Below are positions 55,926 through 64,000 of a stretch of DNA of 64,000 nucleotides, in pieces. The DNA comes from Sambucus nigra. Taxonomy: Eukaryota; Streptophyta; Magnoliopsida; Dipsacales; Adoxaceae. Each line of letters opens with the position of its first letter. Position 1 is the first letter of the stretch. The notes beneath the pieces were generated by a model, which worked only from the letters and a program-made list of their open reading frames with translations, ran no database searches and was not told the origin of the DNA. Both the position numbers and the translations under genes were made by a program. The stretch spans positions 536,717,372-536,781,371 of the forward strand of contig OX422211.1 in NCBI GenBank assembly GCA_949130495.1, written 5' to 3'.

Positions 55926-56012
55926 TTCAAACAGTAGAGAGCGTTTTCAAAATAGTGGAAAGTCTTAGTTTTGGCAGAAAGTGATATTTCTCACTTCCAT
56001 TTCATCGTGATC

Positions 56013-56739
56013 ATCCCTTAAGTTTTTTTGTAACTTCATTTCTAAGATGTGGAACCCCTAACTATAGAAGAAAGTGCCCAATCAAACAACTGAAAGTCAG
56101 TGCGTGAGATTTTATTTCATTCTTCTAACAAGACATAGTAAGGTTAAACATAGTTTACTTACGAGGACCAAATATTAAATTACATTCTTAAGAAGGTTCT
56201 TACCGAAGGGATACTTCAAGTCCATCATGTCGACCAACAACACTATGACACAATTAAGTATGTAATCGAACTAAGGACTTTTATAAAGATATTATTCTAT
56301 ATTAAATGACTCCTTGTCATGACTGAGCACCATAGACCATGGGTTATCCATTTGAATTGAATGGGAGTTGTGGTTGAGGAGAGGAATGTGGTCGGGAGGC
56401 GAGCACCGGATGAAAATTGCTTAATCATGACAAAATCTCTAGCCAGAGATTTGAGGGGAGGATGAGTTTTTACTTATTATATATTCTTTACCGTCTATCT
56501 TTTGGAATTTGTGTTGTTCCCTTTTATCCCTATCAAAAATTTAACACCACTTCTTATAAGTGGTGACAAATGATTCAACTTCTTCTTTAATCTTGACCAT
56601 CTCGGACAACTACTATTGGAATTATAGAAGATAGACATTATATATTTTTAATATTGATATTTCATCCTTTGAAATTATGATGACAATAGTTTGGTAATTT
56701 CTAAAAAATTTCCTTCTAGGGTTTATTCTTAAGACTACC
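56013..56739. other. Unassigned flank between LINE and SIRE derivative
   Basis: AT-rich, with no open frame or motif I recognise. It is the sequence into which the LINE (left) and the SIRE derivative (right) were inserted, so it continues at 48104-49596 and 62915-64000. Confidence 0.5.
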
Positions 56740-58364
56740 TGAAAGTGTGTAAACCCCCAATTTTAAAAGTCACTTTAAAATCAATTTCCTTGTGAAACAG
56801 ATGCGAAAGCGTTAGGTGATGGTTCAATTAAACAAATTACAAATTTTAATTTACTTTTTCAAATTAAAATTAAACTAAGTGAAATTAGATTAATCCATTA
56901 AAACATTTTCACTTAAACATAATTAATTAATCTAAATCCTAGAATTTGCCTAAGTCATATTTATTAATATTTCCAAATTAAGCCAAACCAATTTTAATAA
57001 TAGACTTGAATTAAATAAACATTACCCAAATTTAATTAGCACCAAATTAAATTAAGTGTGACAATTAAAACCAATTTTATCTTGAATTATCCTAAGCATG
57101 CGTTCTAAGTTATTATGCAAGATAAAAGTAAATCAATCACACTACGCCGCGATGTACGAGGAAAACCCACAACGGGAAAAAAATCTCGGACGATCCTACC
57201 CTCAAATCCACTAAGTACGGAATTTACATTTATAAGACAGATGGCTTACTTCCTCAACTCGAACCCTCTCATGCCTTGACGCGTCTTCTTATAACCACAT
57301 CTTCCTAGCGGATAACCACGGAGCTCCACCGCGATCTCGTACTCACCGATTGGACAATAGGTACACCGTCAACCACACATGGTGCCTTTTACCATGTGAG
57401 AAATTCGCAGCTAAACAATTCTTCTTCTTTGAGGGATTTAGAAGAAAACCCAAACGATCTCTTCAATTCGGTGTAGAGACAAACCCAGTGCCAAAATCCA
57501 AGCAAGATGTATATATATGAACTTAGATAAACAAAATAATGGGTGAAACCAGAGTGGTAAATGAATTTGGCTTTGAAAATAATCACTAAAAGCATGAACT
57601 TTTTGTTGTAAAAGATGAACTCTCAAAACTCTCTCTAGGAGTTAGTATGGTATGAAAAAATTAAAAGAAAAAGTTGGTTTCCCGCACATAGAGATTCAGC
57701 AAAAAACATGGGTAAAATTTGCTAAAAACTGCCATAAAATTTTCCCGTCTGAAATCTCGTTCGAACGACATTTTCGTTCGAATGAAATCTCGTTCGAACG
57801 AGGCTTGTAACGAAGTTCCAGTGTGAACTCTTTACAATCTCGTTGGAAATCTCGTTCGAACAGCCATCTCATTCGAACGACATTTTGAACGAAGTTCCAG
57901 TGGCCATTATGGGAACTCGTTGGCAAACTCGTTCAAACGACAATGTGATTCGAACTACAATCTCGTTCGAACGACACTTCGAACGAACTTCCATAAAGTT
58001 TGAAAAAATTCGATTTTTAGCCCAACAACTTTATAAACTTGATTTTAAAGTTTTAATAAAAATTTTTTGAAATTAAACAACGGTTTTAATAAAACCTAAC
58101 ACCCAATATAAAACGTTCCAAGCTCCTATATATATATGTAATGCATTCGTACCTTGGAAGCATGGAACCACTATCGATGACTTAGAAACGAGGCACTTAA
58201 ACTCAGCATTTTGATGAAGATTTATACACTTGGCCGCTACGTCTTCAAAAAACACGTCATAGGCTTGAATGGATCAATATGAACTCTATCCTATGACTCA
58301 AACGTTTTTGTCCGGAATTGAGCCAAAGCTACAAAGGACACAATTGGAAATTTGTGTCCTTACA
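56740..58364 (-). repeat. 3' LTR of the SIRE derivative
   Basis: Element polarity is right to left. Contains TATATATA near 58120 (possible promoter) and a dense array of TCGTTCGAACGA-type words (57754-57985). It aligns with 61331-62914 except for small indels, including about 40 bp (GGCCGCTACGTCTTC region near 58233) absent from the other LTR. Confidence 0.9.
57754..57985. repeat. Palindrome array in SIRE-type LTR
   Basis: TCGTTCGAACGA or one-base variants occur about eight times, interleaved with AACGAAGTTCCAGTG. The counterpart in the other LTR is 62370-62570. A 28-bp stretch (57789-57816) nearly equals 13032-13059 of the unrelated Tekay LTR. Confidence 0.85.
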
Positions 58365-60393
58365 AATCTCCCCCTTTGTCTATTCCGGGACAAAAACTAA
58401 ATAACAATCCTAAAGGGCTGTAAAGCTCTATTAGACTGACAAAAATCACAATATTAACAATATTAAATGCAAAATGAAAAGTACAATGCTTGACTCAAAC
58501 AACCCAAGGATTAACATCTTTGCCGGTGAAACTTGCTACTTAGAAGAATTCCTGCACACTTAAGCAAACTATCAAACGCATAGGGTATATCACAATATTA
58601 AATGCAATTAAAATAATTACTCCCCCTAAATTATTTCTCCCTTTATCAAATAAAATCTACCTAAGAAGGTCGCGACTCTCCATAAGTTAAATCTCCCCCA
58701 AACTAAGATATGAGTACAATAGGAATAGAATAGGAATAGATACCATTTCTCCCCCTATCATTCTCCCCCTTTTTGTTCAGGAATAGACAAAGATTAAAGA
58801 ATAAAGAATTAACTTATCTCCCCCAAATAAAGCATATATATCCAAACAACATATCTAAAATAAGCAAGGGATAAATAGAATGGGATAACAAGCTAAAACA
58901 TGCAATTGTGCATAAAGTGATGAGAACATTAGTGCACATAGCCAACAAAATCATAACTAATCCATACAAATGAATACCAACTATGATGTGAGAACAAATG
59001 ATACCAAATAGACAAATAATATTCTAAGCATGTGATATCAAACAAACTTCACAACAAACAAGGTACTAATTATGAATTGACGCATAAATGGATTAATTAA
59101 ACATGGCAAAGACATAAACAAAATATCGTATATATTTATACATAAGGTATAACTAATAGACGTAAGTACACATATATAGATATAAACACACAAATGACAC
59201 ACACAAAATATAATAGGAGTCTTTCATACTCGTATGGAAACAATATGTCATATGGAAACGAAAGTGTTGGGGTGTGAACTAGTAACAATAAAATTTAGAC
59301 CCAGTCACTTAAAACATGTTCACGAAGTTATCAATTGATTGCAAACTTCATCACATTTGAATATAACCTCATGTGACAATATAGATTGAACTCAATGAAC
59401 AAACATACACAATGCATACAAGCCTAGCATGTTGATGATTCTACAAACCAATAGAGTCATGACATTGAAAGTACGACTAGGATAAACGGACATTGTGCAA
59501 ACCGTTGATATACCATTCAATCTCCCTCAATAAGCATATATTATTCTTCTGAATGATAATATCAATTAAACATAGGCCTTGACAACTATGTTTCTTTTTA
59601 ATGCCATATTTTCTTTTTGGCCTTTGGACCACGTATTTCTTTTAGGTCCATTTCAAACGGTGGATGACAATCGCAAAGGATAATAAATCCTTTCGAAGCC
59701 CTTCCCCGTGCACATTTATTTATCATTTTTTATATCTCACAAATCTCACGTGCAACGGATTTTGACATGCACTAGTCCTCCTAGGTCACAAATATGTAGA
59801 TGACTAGATTAGTAGGAGAACACCTCAAAAATCTCAAATATACATATGAAGTTAAATTACAAAAAAGCTCGTGCATGTGTGAATAGAGACATATAAAAAT
59901 AGAATCCATTTAAACAACACAAAATACAACTACTCCATGTAAGCATGGTAAAGAACATAATAAGGATTGACAATCTAAACCAAAAGTTCTAGCCACATGG
60001 GAGCGTAAAAGATGGGATTCTAACACATGTGTATGCCACATAAAGTGTGTCAAACTAAAATACACACAAAATAAAAATCTTTTTGAGTTTTTAAAAATTT
60101 TTAACAAAAAAATATACTCAAAAGACACACAAAACTCATTTGTATTTTTCATTAAGCTTAAATGAAACAAATAAAACACAAATGATAAACAAAAATCTTT
60201 TTGAATTTTTTCATTTAATGCAAACAAAAATAAGCAAATATAATACAAAAAGATAAACAAAAATCATAGTTCTAGCATGTGATTAAGCATCGAGCATAGA
60301 CTAGAAAATGATTAAACAAGCATACATTTAGAATGATAATATAGAATGAAGCACAAAAGCTAAAGTATGCAAATAAAACTAACACATTAAACC
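58365..60393 (-). other. 3' internal region of the SIRE derivative, non-coding
   Basis: AT-rich spacer with several CTCCCCC words, i.e. purine tracts on the element strand (58621, 58690, 58751 areas). A hydrophobic minus-strand frame at 59910-60260 is explained by T-rich composition. No env, RT or integrase. Confidence 0.6.
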
Positions 60394-61197
60394 TTAAAAT
60401 TTAGCAAGGGAGGTCTCCTGTGAAAGCAAATGAGAATCAACAAATCTAATATCTAGCGCGTCTAAGAATGATATCCGAACCCATATAGATGTATATTTAA
60501 AATGATGGGATTTGAAAACAAATGGAATGCTAGACATAGACTTCCTAGGACTTCTTTTAAGATCAAAACAAAATGACCTAAGGTGACCTTTCCTACCACA
60601 GTGCAAGCAAGTGAAAACACGAGAAATGTTACCTAAGGTGTGACCTTTTCTAAAGTCTTTTGATAAAATAGACCCTCTAAAACAAACAATGGTTTTAGCT
60701 TTAGCAACGAAAATATTTGAACTAGATGAGCTAGAACCATTACAACTACTACTTGAGTCATGTAAGTCATTTTTTATTTTTAAAATATCAAACTCAAGTA
60801 ATAGGTTTGACTCCTCAAATTTACGGGACTCCTTCTTTAAATTTTCTATAACTCCTAGAAGGTTATCAGCTCTCCCTCAATGTGAGCAAACTTGTCCCTA
60901 AGAGTCTTTTCTCGACTATCACTCTCTTTCTTGGACATTTCTAAAATATTATAATTGTAATTTATGTCCATGAGCTTTTCACAAAAAAATATCTTTTTGA
61001 GATAGTGAGGTTTGCAAAAATTCAATTGTAGCTTTAAAACAAGAATTTTCATTTTCAAGAAATTTAATTCTTTTTGCAAATCTCAAATTTAATTCTCTTA
61101 ATTTTTCATTACACATATTAAGCCCATTAAATTCCTCTCGAATAGCAAAAACTTTATTATCATTAGAAATTGACAAATTTTCATTAAAACGTCCCAT
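60394..61197 (-). pseudogene. Small gag-like gene: coiled coil plus CCHC knuckle
   Basis: The likely start is ATG 61197 (MGRFNENLSISND), about 115 bp inside the primer site. The first part is a predicted coiled coil (EEFNGLNMCNEKLRELNL, then KRIKFLENENSCFKATIEFL). A T-run near 60990 shifts the frame to KLMDINYNYNILEMSKKESD with TLRDKFAHIEGEL, and a second shift occurs near 60870. A Ser-rich linker and a complete knuckle, CLHCGRKGHLRSFC, follow, and the frame ends at 60394 (ETSLAKF). The order coiled coil, Ser tract, knuckle matches the C-terminal half of SIRE gag; the N-terminal UBN2 core is absent. Confidence 0.75.
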
Positions 61198-61311
61198 TGA
61201 GAGATACAAAAAAAATTAAGAGTGAGTAAAAATATGAACCAACTAAAAATACAAGGAGCACAAAGAATTATAAAAGTCAAAAAATGGATCTTTGGCCCGA
61301 TAAATTAGCGT

Positions 61312-61328
61312 TCCGGCTCTGATACCAA
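61312..61328 (-). other. Primer binding site of SIRE derivative
   Basis: On the minus strand TGGTATCAGAGCCGGAA, two bases after the LTR end. It sets the polarity of the element. Confidence 0.88.
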
Positions 61329-61330
61329 TT

Positions 61331-62914
61331 TGAAAGTGTGTAAACCCCCAATTTTAAAAGTCACTTTAAAATTAATTTCCTTGTGAAATAGATGCGGAAG
61401 CGTTAGGTGATGGTTTAATTAAACAAATTATAAATTTTAATTTACTTTTTCAAATTAAAATTAAACCAAGTGAAATTAGATTAATCCATTAAAACATTTT
61501 CACTTAAACATAATTAATTAATCCAAGTCCTAGAATTTGCCTAAGTCATATTTATCAATATTTCCAAATTAGGCGAAACCAATTTTAATAATAGATTTGA
61601 ATTAAATCAACATTACCCAAATTTAATTAGCACCAAATTAAATTAAGTGTGACAATTAAAACCAGTTTTATCTTGAATTATCCTAAGCATGCGTTCTAAG
61701 TTATTATGCAAGATAAAAGTAAATCAATCACACTACGCCGCGATGTATGAGAAAAAAACCCACAACGGGAAAAAAACCTCGGACGACCCTAACCTCAAAT
61801 CCACTAAGTATGGAATTTACATTTACAAGACAGATGACTTACTTCCTCAACTCGAACCCTCTCAAGCCTTGACGCGTCTTCTTGTAAACACCTCTTCCTA
61901 GCGAATAACCATGGAGCTCTACCGTGATCTCGGACTCACCGATCGGACAATAGGTACACCGTCAACCACACATGGTGCCTTTTACCATGTGAGAAAGCCG
62001 CAACTAAGCAATTCTTCTTCTTTGAGGGATTTAGAAGAAAACCCAAACGATCTTTCAATTCGGTGTAGAGAAAAACCCGGTGCCAAACTCCAAGCAAGAT
62101 TTATATATATGAACTTGGGCAAACAAAACAATGGGTGAAAACTAAAGTGGTAAATGAATTTGTCTTTGAAAATTATCACTAAAAACATGAAATTTTTCTT
62201 GTAAAAGATGAACTCTCAAAGCTCTCTCTAGGAGTTAGTAAGGTATGAAAAAGTTAAACGAAAAAGTTGATTTCCCGTACATAGATATTCAGCAAAAAGT
62301 TAGTGGGGGTAAGCAAGTGGGAAACATGGGTAAAAACTACTAAAAACTTCCATAAAATTTTCCCGCCTGAGATCTCGTTCAAAAGCCATTTTTGTTCGAA
62401 CAAGGCTTCTAACGAAGTTCAAGTGTGAACTCGTTAGAAATCTCGTTCGAACAGCCATCTCGTTCGAACGAAGTTCCAGTGGCCATTATGGGAACTCGTT
62501 GGCAAACTCATTCGAACGACAATGTGGTTCGAACTACAATCTCGTTCGAACGACACTTCGAACGAAATTCCATTAAGTTTGAAAAAATTCGATTTTTAGC
62601 CCAACAACTTTATAAACTTGATTTTAAAGTTTTAATAAAATCTTTCTAAAATTAAACAACGGTTTTAATAAAACCTAACACCCAATATAAAACGTTCCAA
62701 GATCCTATATATATATGTAATGCATTCATACCTTGGAAGCATGGAACCACTATTGATGACGTAGAAACGAGGCACTTAAACTGGGCATTTTGATGAAGCT
62801 TTATACACTTAGCCGCTAATGGATCAATATGAACTCTATCCTATGACTCAAACGTTTTTGTCCAGAATTGAGCCAAAACTACAAAGGAATCAATTGGAAA
62901 TTTGTGTCCTTACA
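61331..62914 (-). repeat. 5' LTR of the SIRE derivative
   Basis: Pairs with 56740-58364. Its palindrome array (62370-62570) is shorter and more degraded than in the other LTR. Confidence 0.9.
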
Positions 62915-64000
62915 CTAACAAAAAAATATTCATTTGGACCCTCTTAGAAAAGAACATGTGGTTAAGATCCCTTTACATATAGATTGTTTACTCAAAGTTA
63001 ATGGGAATGGATAGTGGAATGGATGACTTGTCAACCTCTACATAGGTGTTGTCAACACATTCAAATATGAAGTACGATAGAGATGTCTTCTTCACTAACC
63101 TTTATACTCAATGACAAAGACCCAATGAACTAGAATGAAGTTCTTTTGTAAGGTGATGGTGAGTTCACACCATAAGAGAATATGGGAAACCCATAAATAA
63201 TTGGAAATTACTACATGAGTCCTTATACTCCACACCTTCTTCTGATCTCTCAAATTATCCAGCGATTCTTGATTTTGATGAGAACCTATAAAAAAATAAA
63301 ATAAAGTATGTTAGATCTGTTATTAAAACTAAGAATTATAAAAAGTTATGAATAAGTACTCCCATGAGAGATAAATATTATCTGAATGGTACAAAATTTG
63401 TAATTTATCCATTAATTATAAAGGGATTATAAAAAGACAATGATATCATCTTAGTACCCTTATATGATTTGGGGATACATTCAACCAATATCATATTTGA
63501 ATTTTAGGACTTGAGATGACAAAGAACATATCTAATGCTAGTTGTGATGGTATAATGATGTTGTTTAAACTCAAATTATTCCCATAAATTTTATTTTCAG
63601 GCCACTATCTCTGTAACAATACGAAAAACTATCGTTACATTATAAAGTCATCAGATTGTAGAAGTGAAGAATTTTTATAAGCACTAGATAAAGGGGAAAT
63701 CTAACTCCTCCTTTAATGATCGTAACTGTATATAATGTAATTTACCAATTTTAAAGATGGAACATATTCTAATTATTTATGGGTATTTTAATACGAACAT
63801 CTTTAGGGATGTGGTATTTATCATGAAACTCCCAGATTTTTTTGTAGAAAATACATTATATTTACGAAATATTTATATGGTACTCATAGAAATAAGAAGA
63901 GAAAATATGGAGATTTTAACAATATAGAAAAGGTAAAAGTTCTTGATATAGAGAAATGAAAAGGTAGAGAATTACATGAATAATATGAAATGAGAAAAAA
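62915..64000. other. Unassigned AT-rich flank
   Basis: Continuation of the pre-insertion sequence of 56013-56739. No open frame, terminal repeat or RNA gene recognised. Confidence 0.5.

Larger units (their letters stand above)
49611..55998 (-). mobile_element. Near-complete L1-type LINE, minus strand, 6388 bp
   Basis: Bounded by a perfect 14-bp TSD. The 3' end is a T9 tract on the plus strand (poly(A) of the element) and the 5' end carries a 73-bp leader before ORF1. ORF1 encodes an RNA-binding protein; ORF2 encodes endonuclease, RT, a zinc-binding zf-RVT region and RNase H, the plant L1 arrangement. One stop and one frameshift in ORF2 are the only frame breaks I find. This is among the youngest insertions in the window. 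Confidence 0.93.
56740..62914 (-). mobile_element. Pol-less SIRE-type copia derivative, minus strand
   Basis: LTRs 56740-58364 (1625 bp) and 61331-62914 (1584 bp), with TGAAAGTGTGTAAACCCCC at the plus-strand left end and GTCCTTACA at the right. Flanking five-mers CTACC (56735-56739) and CTAAC (62915-62919) are a one-mismatch TSD. On the minus strand a primer site sits at 61328-61312 and a purine tract (AAAGGGGGAGATT) at 58377-58365. The 2966-bp internal region holds only a small gag-like gene and no protease, integrase or RT. Confidence 0.87.

Noticed and set aside
57754..57985. TTCGAAC words as RNA polymerase III B boxes
   Set aside because: GTTCGAAC resembles the core of a B box, but the required C three bases later is missing in the copies I checked, and no A box or T-run terminator is placed suitably.
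59910..60260. Hydrophobic 116-codon frame as an envelope-like or membrane protein
   Set aside because: It lies in T-rich spacer, is rich in Phe/Leu by composition, has no signal peptide layout, and its counterpart region in related elements is not open.

Overview
This is repeat-rich nuclear DNA from a flowering plant, probably a eudicot with a large genome. Almost all of it is transposable elements nested in one another. I find no host gene, rRNA, tRNA or CRISPR array that I can support. The plant assignment rests on the element lineages: SIRE/Maximus-type Ty1/copia, Tekay-type chromovirus and Tat-type Ty3/gypsy, a plant L1-type LINE whose ORF2 ends in an RNase H domain, and a hAT-type MITE. 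Lineage names come from reading motifs, not from a database search.

Layout. (1) 1-23270: one old SIRE-type copia element whose left LTR is cut by the window edge. It is split by two insertions. The first is a Tekay chromovirus (5376-14674, TSD TATAG) inserted in the RNase H region. The second is a non-autonomous LTR element (17205-22625, TSD CGGGG) inserted in the 3' LTR. (2) 23271-42945: a minus-strand Tat-type Ty3 element (integrase at left, gag at right). It is split by a second Tekay-type element (27903-41138, imperfect TSD AGATT/AGCTT) and by a hAT-like MITE (41472-42399, 8-bp TSD). The second Tekay element carries a reversed solo LTR (34644-38078, TSD GTTGT). (3) 42946-48103: a tandem array of four LTRs separated by three internal domains of exactly 251 bp. 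(4) 48104-64000: SIRE-like copia fragments and unassigned AT-rich DNA on the minus strand. An almost complete L1 LINE (49611-55998, 14-bp TSD) and a pol-less SIRE derivative (56740-62914) are inserted here.

None of the elements looks competent to move by itself. The Tekay element at 5376 has several stop codons, two frameshifts and lost catalytic residues. The LINE is closest to intact, but has one stop, one frameshift and FADD changed to FAND in the reverse transcriptase.

The most unusual structures are: the Tekay element at 5376, which lies between two inverted LTR U5 ends yet has a perfect TSD; a 13-unit array of short hairpins with UACG-type loops in the non-autonomous element, spaced 23 or 31 bp apart; a micro-inverted LTR terminus in that same element; a variable palindrome slot that recurs in LTRs of different families, in one case with near-identical sequence in a Ty1 and a Ty3 LTR; and the fixed-length tandem LTR array. 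The mechanisms proposed for these are inference.
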